Shown: piece by piece, positions 13,345 to 19,696 of the stretch
Numbering within the stretch: the stretch's first letter is position 1
How the letters are laid out: every line of letters begins with the position of its first letter
NCBI GenBank assembly: GCA_003978455.1
Contig: QNZT01000024.1
Coordinates: 1-19,696 of the forward strand
Reading direction: 5' to 3'
DNA length: 19,696 nucleotides
DNA from: Sulfurospirillum sp.
GTDB lineage: Bacteria; Campylobacterota; Campylobacteria; Campylobacterales; QNZT01
Program-made: the position numbers and the translations under genes
Notes under the pieces: generated by a model
Databases searched by the model: none
Told to the model about the DNA's origin: nothing
The model's input: only the letters and a program-made list of their open reading frames with translations

Positions 13345-14811
13345 CTATAAATCGTCTGATTTCCATTTGGCGATGGCATAGCGTTTCAGCAACATCTCAC
13401 CAATCTCTTTCGCCTTCTTGTTGTCGATCGCCAGCTTGATCCCCTCTTTGTCTTCCAGGAGCGTTATCTTCCCTTTTGCATTCATGATTTTTTGGTAGAA
13501 GGTTTTAAAATCGGGAAAAGTTTCCCCATTGACTTTTGATATGACCCATCTTTGAATCCCATAGTTGCCGACACTCAGACTTGATGCAAGCACTTTGAGC
13601 AGTATCACTATCTCTTTGCGTTCTGCTGTGGGATACTGTGTGGCGAGATAACGCAGTTCCAGTGCACTGCTGCCATATTGCATCAACAGATTGCTGGTCA
13701 ATTTGGTAAATACATACCCGCCGTATATAAAATAGGTCGGCATCGTATCGTAACGCTTCGTTTTGACCAGAAGCATATCATCTACCTTGTGTACCAGCGG
13801 CAGAAAAATCTTCTTCGGTTGTCTGTCACGGATGATATCAAATGACACTTGCTCACCCATCTGATGCAAATCTACATAATATTTCATAGAAGTATATTCA
13901 TGATATCGAAACTCTACCGTACCGTCATTTTCGATCTTATGCCCATCTATTGCGGTTATAATATCACCTTTTTTGAAAAAATTCCTGGCTGTCGAGTTAT
14001 AGACCCAGCCAGCCACAAGCTCTCCTGAAACATTGTTATCGAGATGGTAAAAACTTCTTAATGTAGGATTTTCCAGTTTTTCGATCGTCAGACCGGTGTG
14101 TGGAAAACCGTCATATTTGCCATCTTCGATATCTTTCAGAAAATGGTCGATAATCATCGTCGGCACCAGATAGCCTATGCTATGGGCATGGCTCATATTT
14201 TGCATCACTACCCCGACGATCTTTCCGTCACTAATCGCCGGTCCTCCGCTGTTGCCGGGATTGATCGCGGCATCTACCTGAATCGCCAGAAATTTCTCAT
14301 TGCTGTGAACATAGCGATGGTGCTCGATCCTCGAAACGATACCCTGTGTAATACTTAGGGTATTACCGCCGGTGGGATAACCGAAAACCGAAATCTCCTG
14401 TTCAATTTTCGGTAATTTTCCCAGCTCCAGGGGTTTGATCCCCTTAAAAAAACTTTTATCTAGTACAGTAATCAGTGCCAGATCCGCCTGATGCGAAACA
14501 CTCTGTACCTTCGCTTCATAACGCCTGGTCTCTCCATAACGACGTACTTCGATAAAAGTATGATTGGCAACCACATGTGCATTTGTCAGTATCCTGTTGC
14601 CGGAAATCACCGCACCCGAACCGGTAACGCGGTACATGGAACTGTTCCACGGTCTGGTAAAATCAGGGCTTTTGGCGACGGTATATATCTTGACGATCGA
14701 CTCTTTGATCAACTCATTTTGCGTCTGGTTCAGATCATCATGATTTGCCGCGGCAAAAAGAGAGAGCGCCAGACTCAGCACCATAAAATGTACTCTGAAT
14801 ATATCTATCAT
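13345..14811 (-). CDS. Deg-type S1C serine protease with PDZ and plant-Deg-like PDZ_3 domain
   Basis: I start at ATG 14811 (488 residues), which has AAGG six bases upstream; a GTG at 14817, overlapping the ppx stop as GTGA, is the alternative. A signal peptide (about 1-22) is followed by a trypsin-like domain with His79 (TNAHVV), Asp110 (ADLAL) and Ser188 (NPGNSGGP), a complete triad. A PDZ domain spans about 238-335 (KKGDIITAIDG). The C-terminal 150 residues (TMPTYFIYGGYVFTKLT, then ILLKVLASSL and LLKRYAIAKWKSDDL) resemble the PDZ_3 domain of plant Deg2/Deg9 proteases rather than the second PDZ of E. coli DegP. It probably acts in the periplasm on damaged envelope proteins. It is the last gene of the regulator operon. 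Confidence 0.88.
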   Translation of the reverse strand: MIDIFRVHFMVLSLALSLFAAANHDDLNQTQNELIKESIVKIYTVAKSPDFTRPWNSSMYRVTGSGAVISGNRILTNAHVVANHTFIEVRRYGETRRYEAKVQSVSHQADLALITVLDKSFFKGIKPLELGKLPKIEQEISVFGYPTGGNTLSITQGIVSRIEHHRYVHSNEKFLAIQVDAAINPGNSGGPAISDGKIVGVVMQNMSHAHSIGYLVPTMIIDHFLKDIEDGKYDGFPHTGLTIEKLENPTLRSFYHLDNNVSGELVAGWVYNSTARNFFKKGDIITAIDGHKIENDGTVEFRYHEYTSMKYYVDLHQMGEQVSFDIIRDRQPKKIFLPLVHKVDDMLLVKTKRYDTMPTYFIYGGYVFTKLTSNLLMQYGSSALELRYLATQYPTAERKEIVILLKVLASSLSVGNYGIQRWVISKVNGETFPDFKTFYQKIMNAKGKITLLEDKEGIKLAIDNKKAKEIGEMLLKRYAIAKWKSDDL

Positions 14812-14813
14812 CT

Positions 14814-16295
14814 TCACCCTTGCGTTTTTGACTTTAGTATAACAGCAAATGTTTTCGGCTTTTTGATCTTCTTGACAATCTCTTTAGCCAAAAACAATTC
14901 TCTCTCACTTGTAATAGTCAGAAGCGTACCATCATATACCACTTCGACAGGATCGAGATTTTTGTCACGGATAATCGCTTCACTCAAAGTAATAATAAAT
15001 GTCAGCCATGCCATCGTTTCCGAATCTGGCAAAAGTTTTTTATAGTTTTTGTAGATCGTACTATCGACTTTTCCCTTTTGCGAAAAACGCAGTAAAATCG
15101 CTATCAGCAGTTTGGATTTATGAGAAAGTGAGAAGTTAAGGTTTTCCAGAAGGAAGAAAAAACTGTAGTCACTGTTGGAATAGATATTGAGACGATTGAA
15201 GATCAAGACAAGCTTTGCCGCTTGCAACAATTCAAACCGATAACGTTTCTCACGATCAAACTCATCACATAACGCACCGTAAATCTCATCGGCGATGCGT
15301 CTGGTATGTTCGCACTGTCTTGGTAACAACGCAAATCGATCCAGCAGACTTTTAATACTGACATTGAAATTATGAGGAAAGCGATAGTTCGTATTTCTCA
15401 GTATATCATGAAGATAGACACCTTCACGCACCCCTGCTTTACTGGTAACTACTTTGCGGGTTTTCAGTCTCTTGTTCAAAACATAAAAGATCGTGCTTCC
15501 CTCCCGAATCGTATCGTAACGACTCGATGAGATGGGAAAATCTTTCAATTTCAGTACAGGGGACTTTGCCACCTTTTTGATGAATTTTTCATATCGATCA
15601 TATTTATATTCAAATGCATGCAGTGTATCGATAGGGTATTTCTGCTCTCTCATGATTGCTTTAGAGAGTGCACGGATCGTTCCTCCGATACCGATTACCA
15701 CATCGGAGCGAAAATGCGACGGTACTTCAGAAAGCACCTCTTCGACATATTTTGAAGCATCTTTAAAGCCTTTTTTACGGTCGAAAAAAAGTTCTTTGAG
15801 GCGTACTGTCCCGACATTTAAAGAGATTGTATCGACAATTTTCCCATCTTTGATCTTCGCCAACTCTGTCGAACCGCCACCGATATCAACAGTCACCGCT
15901 TCTTTAAACGGCGGTAAGAGATTCAATGCCGCCAGAGCACCGTAGTATGCCTCTTTTGTACCGTCAATCACTTTGATATTGAGTTTCAGGTTCCGCCGCA
16001 CTCTTTGCACAAAGAGCGATCTGTTGGGTGCGTCACGCAGTGCGGAAGTTGCCACACAAAAAACTTTACGCGCTTTGTAGCTTTTAGATATCTGCATGAA
16101 ATCCTGCAATGTATAAAAAGCACGATCCATCGCTTCTGGTGTCAATTCTCCATTGTCACTGTAGGCATTTTCTCCTATGCGCACACTGCTACGTACTTTT
16201 TCAATCAGATGAAACGCAAAACGTGAACTCTTTTCGTAAATAACGAGTGTCATAGAGTTGGAACCGATATCTATAATAGTTGTTCTTTTTGCCAT
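14814..16295 (-). CDS. Ppx/GppA family exopolyphosphatase/pppGpp phosphohydrolase
   Basis: The 493-residue product has the ASKHA phosphatase signatures IDIGSNSMTLVIYE (8-21) and VDIGGGSTELA (136-146), and a candidate catalytic Glu at 115 in GTKEAYYGA. The C-terminal half is a helical HD-like region (about 310-490). Members hydrolyse polyphosphate and/or pppGpp; sequence alone does not settle which. In Campylobacter jejuni the equivalent gene also follows fdxB and cosR, which supports orthology. The ATG overlaps the ferredoxin stop (TGATG) and there is no independent Shine-Dalgarno sequence, so translation is probably coupled. The stop overlaps the start region of the protease gene. Confidence 0.92.
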   Translation of the reverse strand: MAKRTTIIDIGSNSMTLVIYEKSSRFAFHLIEKVRSSVRIGENAYSDNGELTPEAMDRAFYTLQDFMQISKSYKARKVFCVATSALRDAPNRSLFVQRVRRNLKLNIKVIDGTKEAYYGALAALNLLPPFKEAVTVDIGGGSTELAKIKDGKIVDTISLNVGTVRLKELFFDRKKGFKDASKYVEEVLSEVPSHFRSDVVIGIGGTIRALSKAIMREQKYPIDTLHAFEYKYDRYEKFIKKVAKSPVLKLKDFPISSSRYDTIREGSTIFYVLNKRLKTRKVVTSKAGVREGVYLHDILRNTNYRFPHNFNVSIKSLLDRFALLPRQCEHTRRIADEIYGALCDEFDREKRYRFELLQAAKLVLIFNRLNIYSNSDYSFFFLLENLNFSLSHKSKLLIAILLRFSQKGKVDSTIYKNYKKLLPDSETMAWLTFIITLSEAIIRDKNLDPVEVVYDGTLLTITSERELFLAKEIVKKIKKPKTFAVILKSKTQG

Positions 16296-16546
16296 CAGGA
16301 GTTATTTCTTTTATATTTTTCAAGGAGTTGTTCAGGTGTTTCCACACATTTTTCATCATAAACGATCGCCTCAACCGGACACACGGAAATACATGAAGGC
16401 TCTGCCTTCTCCTTATACCCGACACACTCTGTACAAAGCGACGACGTGATGATATAGATGGGATCAGCACCCTCTATAGCACCGCTTGGACACACTTCCA
16501 CACATGCATCACAGGCGATACACTCTTCTATGATCTTCAAAGCCAT
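16295..16546 (-). CDS. fdxB: 2[4Fe-4S] ferredoxin (FdxB-like)
   Basis: The 83-residue ferredoxin has two cluster motifs: Cys9-x2-Cys12-x2-Cys15-x3-Cys19 (CIACDACVEVCP), and Cys38-x2-Cys41-x10-Cys52-x3-Cys56 with an enlarged loop, followed by a short helical C-terminal extension (LLEKYKR). This is the Allochromatium/YfhL type of low-potential electron carrier. Its position between the regulator genes and ppx/gppA matches fdxB of Campylobacter. The start at 16546 lies 5 bases after the kinase stop with no strong Shine-Dalgarno, and its own stop overlaps the ppx start, so it sits in a coupled chain. Its redox partner is not evident here. Confidence 0.93.
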   Translation of the reverse strand: MALKIIEECIACDACVEVCPSGAIEGADPIYIITSSLCTECVGYKEKAEPSCISVCPVEAIVYDEKCVETPEQLLEKYKRNNS

Positions 16547-16551
16547 CGAAA

Positions 16552-17907
16552 TTAGTATTCTCTGCTCAGTACACCGAAGATACCGCGCTTTTTCTGTTCC
16601 GAAGATTCGCCCATCGGGCAGTAATTTTTAGAACTGATAACTGCCGTCGCGATTGCGCCGCTCTTACCATCTTTTCGGTTTTTAATACTAAGCTTTGCAC
16701 CGATCGCATCTGCTGCTCCTTTGGCAAGGAAGAGTCCGAGTCCGGCCCCACTTTTATTGCCAAGCCTTTTAAAGGGTGCGAACAGATCCACACTTTCATC
16801 GATTCCGGGACCTTCATCGATTATCTCTATTTTGAAATCATCTCCGATAAGCCGGGTTTTGATCAAAACCGTACCCCCATCGGGTGTAAATTTCAGGGCA
16901 TTTTGTACAAAATTCTGCAAGATATGTGTCAAAAGGGACGGCTGCGTGATGATACAGTACTGATCCGGTTCCAAATCTGTCTTGACTGTTTTTTGTTTGT
17001 TTTTCGCAATCAGCTGAAAATCTTTCGCTTTGTCCTTGATGAACTGCACCAGATCCACTTCCACCGGCTTGTCAAACTGCGCCCCCTCCTGGCGACCGAT
17101 ATCAAGAATCGAACCTATCATAGAGTTCATCTCGTCAATCGTTTTGTTGTTGACACGAAGCGTCTCTTTATAGGTATCGATATCTCTGTCTTTGATCAGC
17201 GTTACTTCGTTTTTGGTCTTCATGACAGCAAGCGGTGTTTTCAACTCATGTGCCGTACCGATAAAAAGCTCTTTCTGGTACTTCACAAAATTCTGAATCC
17301 GTTCTATCAGTTTGTTTACACTCTCTCCCAAAGAACGGTATTCGTCAGGCAGATTGTCTGTATCGATCTTGTCCAGAAAGTTTTCGTTCAGTCTGGCAAG
17401 TTTGCGGTTGATCGACTTTACCGGATAAAGAAGTGTCTCTGAGAGGAACATCGCATACCCCAAAATCAAAAGCAGTGTCAGCAGATTGGCAATAATAATA
17501 CTGTGCTTGATTTTGGTCAGAAGTTTTTCTGTACCTGAAATATCGCGTTCCAGCTTGATAAAACTGGAACGTGCCTTGTTATACGGGTAGAAAATGGTGA
17601 TATAGCGTTTACCGTTTTTCTCATACTGTTCGAAAAAAGGCACCGGTTTTTTATCGACACGTATCACCGTTTCCGGCTGCATCGGCATCACACCCTGAAG
17701 CATCTGATTTTTACCGGAAAATGGAAGTTTTGCCTTGTAGCTTTTGGCATAAGCAACTGCTTCACTCTTCAAGTTCGCCGATACATCGTCATAAACCTGA
17801 ATCTTGATATAGTAATAGAGAATAACGGAAAATATCACAATCAGTACCGACGATGCGGTAACCAATTGTATTAGAAATTTACGCTTTATGCTTTTTTCGG
17901 AAAACAA
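16552..17907 (-). CDS. Sensor histidine kinase paired with the CosR-like regulator
   Basis: The 451-residue membrane kinase has a transmembrane helix at 11-34, a periplasmic sensor segment (35-135), a second helix at 136-155, and a HAMP-like linker (155-205). HisKA has phospho-acceptor His220 (GTAHELKTPL), and the HATPase domain has an N-box (QNFVQNALKF, Asn336), DEGPG (364-368) and GAGLGLF (387-393), so it looks fully active. The start is TTG at 17907; no ATG occurs before residue 69, which would lose the first helix. The start overlaps the regulator gene by 22 bases, typical of a cognate pair. A short C-terminal extension after the ATPase domain contains CPMGESSEQKKR. The stimulus is not readable from sequence. 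Confidence 0.93.
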   Translation of the reverse strand: MFSEKSIKRKFLIQLVTASSVLIVIFSVILYYYIKIQVYDDVSANLKSEAVAYAKSYKAKLPFSGKNQMLQGVMPMQPETVIRVDKKPVPFFEQYEKNGKRYITIFYPYNKARSSFIKLERDISGTEKLLTKIKHSIIIANLLTLLLILGYAMFLSETLLYPVKSINRKLARLNENFLDKIDTDNLPDEYRSLGESVNKLIERIQNFVKYQKELFIGTAHELKTPLAVMKTKNEVTLIKDRDIDTYKETLRVNNKTIDEMNSMIGSILDIGRQEGAQFDKPVEVDLVQFIKDKAKDFQLIAKNKQKTVKTDLEPDQYCIITQPSLLTHILQNFVQNALKFTPDGGTVLIKTRLIGDDFKIEIIDEGPGIDESVDLFAPFKRLGNKSGAGLGLFLAKGAADAIGAKLSIKNRKDGKSGAIATAVISSKNYCPMGESSEQKKRGIFGVLSREY

Positions 17908-18557
17908 AATCTATAGCCCCGTCGTCTTACCGTTTCTATGGTGGAGATATTGAGAGGTTTGTCCATCTTTTGACGAATCTGATTGATCGCAACTTCGATA
18001 ACATTTGGTGTAACCAACTCCGGTTCTTCCCAGATAGCATCCAGAAGCTGCTCTTTGGAGACGATCTGATCACTGTGTCTGGCAAGGTGTGTCAGCACTT
18101 CAAACGGTTTTCCTTTCAGCTCGATATCGATACCTTTATAGGTAATCTTCTCTTCATCCGGATCGATCATGAGTTCATCGATTTTGATAACATTGGTACC
18201 GCCGAATCTGAGTCTCGCTTCGATACGCGCAACAAGAATATCAAAATCAAAAGGCTTTTTGATATAGTCGTCCGCACCGGCTTTGAGTGCTTTGATCTCA
18301 CTCTCTTTATCATCTTTGGCTGAGAGTACCACACATGCAGTTCTCGGTGTTTTCTGCTTGATCATCGTAACCAGATCCACACCGTCACCATCAGGAAGCA
18401 TCCAGTCTGTCAAAACCAGATCGTAGTTACGAATACCTATGTAATACTCCGCATCTTTAAAGTTCTCAGAACTATCTGCCTGATACCCATACTCCTGCAA
18501 CCCTTCTACCAAGGTTTTGTTCAATGTAATTTCATCTTCAACAATGAGTACTCTCAT
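17886..18557 (-). CDS. cosR: OmpR-family response regulator, CosR/HsrA orthologue
   Basis: The 223-residue regulator has an N-terminal receiver domain (1-115) with acidic pocket Glu7/Asp8, phospho-acceptor Asp51 (TDWMLPDGDG), Ser79 and Lys101 (KKPFDF), and a C-terminal winged-helix DNA-binding domain. As I recall them, Campylobacter CosR and Helicobacter HP1043 (HsrA) have almost the same DNA-binding domain, including KGKPFEVLTHLARHSDQIVS and VRRRGYRFCFPKK. Those proteins are orphan regulators controlling oxidative stress and core metabolism and lack a normal phospho-acceptor. Here the Asp is intact and a kinase gene follows with a 22-base overlap. AAGGA precedes the ATG. The order folB-cosR-(kinase)-fdxB-ppx matches Campylobacter apart from the kinase. 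Confidence 0.93.
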   Translation of the reverse strand: MRVLIVEDEITLNKTLVEGLQEYGYQADSSENFKDAEYYIGIRNYDLVLTDWMLPDGDGVDLVTMIKQKTPRTACVVLSAKDDKESEIKALKAGADDYIKKPFDFDILVARIEARLRFGGTNVIKIDELMIDPDEEKITYKGIDIELKGKPFEVLTHLARHSDQIVSKEQLLDAIWEEPELVTPNVIEVAINQIRQKMDKPLNISTIETVRRRGYRFCFPKKA

Positions 18558-18587
18558 TATTTTCCTTTCTAAAAAAAATTTGACAAA

Positions 18588-18596
18588 AGTATAGCA
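18588..18596 (-). promoter_or_regulatory. Extended -10 promoter of the cosR-like operon
   Basis: In the 76-bp gap after folB the minus strand has TGC followed by TATACT (18588-18593), an extended -10 element 30 bases before the cosR ATG, preceded by AT-rich DNA with T-tracts. A -35 is weak (TTTATG at 17-base spacing). The AT-rich flanks could hold autoregulatory CosR sites. Confidence 0.55.
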
Positions 18597-18633
18597 TAAT
18601 TTCAGCTAAACATAAAGACATTTTAAAAAAAAT

Positions 18634-18963
18634 TTAATAAATTATCGTTTTTTTTACAGAAACTGTGCAATTTGCAAGAATTTCCGGCTTGCTAAGCTTA
18701 AGTGTGATACTTCGAATGGTAAAAAAAGTATCTTTTATCGCTAAGATGATCTCATCGAGTGCATCTTCGATCAAAAAATACTCCCCTTTTTTCAGCATCT
18801 CTTCGATCATCTTTGCGACAATTGCATAGTCGATAAATGTGTCATCTTCACGCACATAATCGATCATGCAATCGGCAATGACCGTCTGCGAATTTGTACG
18901 CTCAAAGTCCAAAAGCCCGATAACAGCTTTCAACTTCAGGTTTTCTATGTGGATCGTATACAT
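18634..18963 (-). CDS. folB: Dihydroneopterin aldolase
   Basis: The 109-residue product matches the FolB fold. It carries VIGLLDFERTNSQ with the conserved Glu21 that anchors the pterin, the middle helices (IVAKMIEEML and LIEDALDEI), and the catalytic Lys92 in LKLSKPEIL followed by the last strand. FolB cleaves 7,8-dihydroneopterin to 6-hydroxymethyl-dihydropterin in folate synthesis. Length is slightly under the usual 115-120 residues. Its start is 5 bases after the plsY stop with no strong ribosome site, so it probably relies on plsY translation. The plsY-folB-cosR order is conserved in Campylobacter. Confidence 0.93.
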   Translation of the reverse strand: MYTIHIENLKLKAVIGLLDFERTNSQTVIADCMIDYVREDDTFIDYAIVAKMIEEMLKKGEYFLIEDALDEIILAIKDTFFTIRSITLKLSKPEILANCTVSVKKTIIY

Positions 18964-18968
18964 CTTTA

Positions 18969-19586
18969 TTAGACTATCCGCTTCTCTTGTCCTTTTAGCA
19001 GTCTGATGATGTTGTCAGTATGCTTATAGAGGATGATCAATATGATAATGACCACCGGCGCGTGTGCCATCTGTGGATGCAGAACAAACGAACAGATACC
19101 CACCGCAATCACACCGAGAATAGAAGAGAGCGAAGAGATTTTGATCGTTTTGGCTGCAATAATCCAGACCACTATACCGACCAGGGTACAAACAGGCAAC
19201 AACACCAGCAATACACCCAGCCCCGTCGCCACGCCCTTTCCTCCTTCTCCCCAGAGAAAGAGACTGAAACAGTGACCAAGCACCGCAAAAACAGCAATCG
19301 CCCAAAGTGTCTCCTGCGATACACCCGCAGCATACCCCAGCAAAAGCACAAATACACCTTTCAGCGCATCCAGAAGCAGTGTCGCGACAGAGAGTTTTTT
19401 CGCCAGTTTCGGATTTTTCTCTTTGAGAACACGCAGCACATTGGTAGCACCGATATTTCCGCTGCCCTCTTTTTTGATATCGACTCCGGCAAACAGTTTA
19501 GCAAGAATCAAACCGAAAGGAATACTTCCCACAAGATACGCCAGCAGATAAAATTGTATATTGGTATTGGATAAAAAGTCCAGCAT
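18969..19586 (-). CDS. plsY: Acyl-phosphate:glycerol-3-phosphate acyltransferase
   Basis: The 205-residue integral membrane enzyme makes lysophosphatidic acid from acyl-phosphate and glycerol-3-phosphate at the inner membrane. The PlsY motifs are present: GSIPFG (20-25), GSGNIGATNVLR (41-52) and GHCFSLFLWGEGGKGVATG (104-122), with about five hydrophobic helices. AAGGA lies 6 bases before ATG 19586. It heads the plsY-folB pair, and a perfect TATAAT upstream gives a likely promoter. The C-terminus ends in a basic stretch (KGQEKRIV), typical of the family. Confidence 0.97.
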   Translation of the reverse strand: MLDFLSNTNIQFYLLAYLVGSIPFGLILAKLFAGVDIKKEGSGNIGATNVLRVLKEKNPKLAKKLSVATLLLDALKGVFVLLLGYAAGVSQETLWAIAVFAVLGHCFSLFLWGEGGKGVATGLGVLLVLLPVCTLVGIVVWIIAAKTIKISSLSSILGVIAVGICSFVLHPQMAHAPVVIIILIILYKHTDNIIRLLKGQEKRIV

Positions 19587-19613
19587 TGATTTCCTTAATA
19601 TGATAGAGGATGG

Positions 19614-19655
19614 ATTATAACTTAATTTTTTTTATATAGAGTTTAGGTATAGTAA
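19614..19655. promoter_or_regulatory. Divergent promoter region between plsY and the right-edge gene
   Basis: On the minus strand a perfect TATAAT (19614-19619) lies 28 bases before the plsY start. On the plus strand TATAGT (about 19648-19653), after a T-rich tract, can serve the gene starting at 19685. Neither has a clear -35. Confidence 0.5.
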
Positions 19656-19684
19656 CAGAAACAAAACTACACAAGGATTACATT

Positions 19685-19696
19685 TTGGAAAATGCA
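19685..19696 (+). CDS. 5' end of a gene cut by the window edge, probable TTG start
   Basis: AAGGA (19673-19677) is followed after 7 bases by TTG GAA AAT GCA at 19685, giving Met-Glu-Asn-Ala. The ATG at 19692 has a less suitable 14-base spacing. Only four codons are visible, so no product can be named. Confidence 0.4.

Noticed and set aside
18580..18585. Plus-strand TTGACA as a -35 box
   Set aside because: No acceptable -10 lies 16-18 bases downstream and no plus-strand gene follows; the stretch is better read as the leader of the minus-strand regulator gene.

Overview
The window looks like a chromosome segment of a mesophilic Campylobacterota (Epsilonproteobacteria), most like Sulfurovum or Sulfurimonas. 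The evidence is the CosR/HsrA-type response regulator in a plsY-folB-cosR-(kinase)-fdxB-ppx/gppA block as in Campylobacter, together with a group II-like truncated haemoglobin, a small Mo-oxidoreductase and AAGGA-type ribosome binding sites. No 16S/23S gene is present, so the genus is an inference.

Layout. 1-325: AT-rich 5' part of a MazF/PemK-type toxin gene, next to the 3' end of tRNA-Asp and possibly the edge of a genomic island. 359-793 (minus): tRNA Lys-Glu-Val-Asp operon, driven by a consensus promoter whose -35 box lies inside the end of cinA. 899-2005 (minus): CinA-like protein, divergent from ileS (2099-4843), which is coupled to a 37-residue membrane peptide. 4987-5295 (minus): small two-helix membrane protein. 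5500-6914 (plus): two secreted proteins, a YceI-like one and a five-repeat one. 6920-11198 (minus): Mo-oxidoreductase, TlpA-like thioredoxin, DUF808 membrane protein, two 90-bp structured repeats, then mutY with an apparent CTG start. 11432-13340 (plus): small exported protein, truncated haemoglobin, and a stand-alone MnmC oxidoreductase domain. 13345-19586 (minus): plsY, folB, cosR-like regulator, histidine kinase, ferredoxin, ppx/gppA and a Deg-type protease with a plant-Deg-like C-terminus. A new plus-strand gene begins at the right edge.

Most genes are packed head to tail with 4-22 base overlaps or very short gaps, so translational coupling is common. I do not see a CRISPR array, insertion sequence or obvious multi-gene defence system. 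The most notable points are: a CosR orthologue that keeps its phospho-acceptor Asp and sits beside a kinase; mutY with no ordinary start codon next to a structured repeat pair showing a compensatory base-pair change; the five-repeat secreted protein resembling a domain I know from plant kinases; and the Deg protease with a PDZ_3-like tail.
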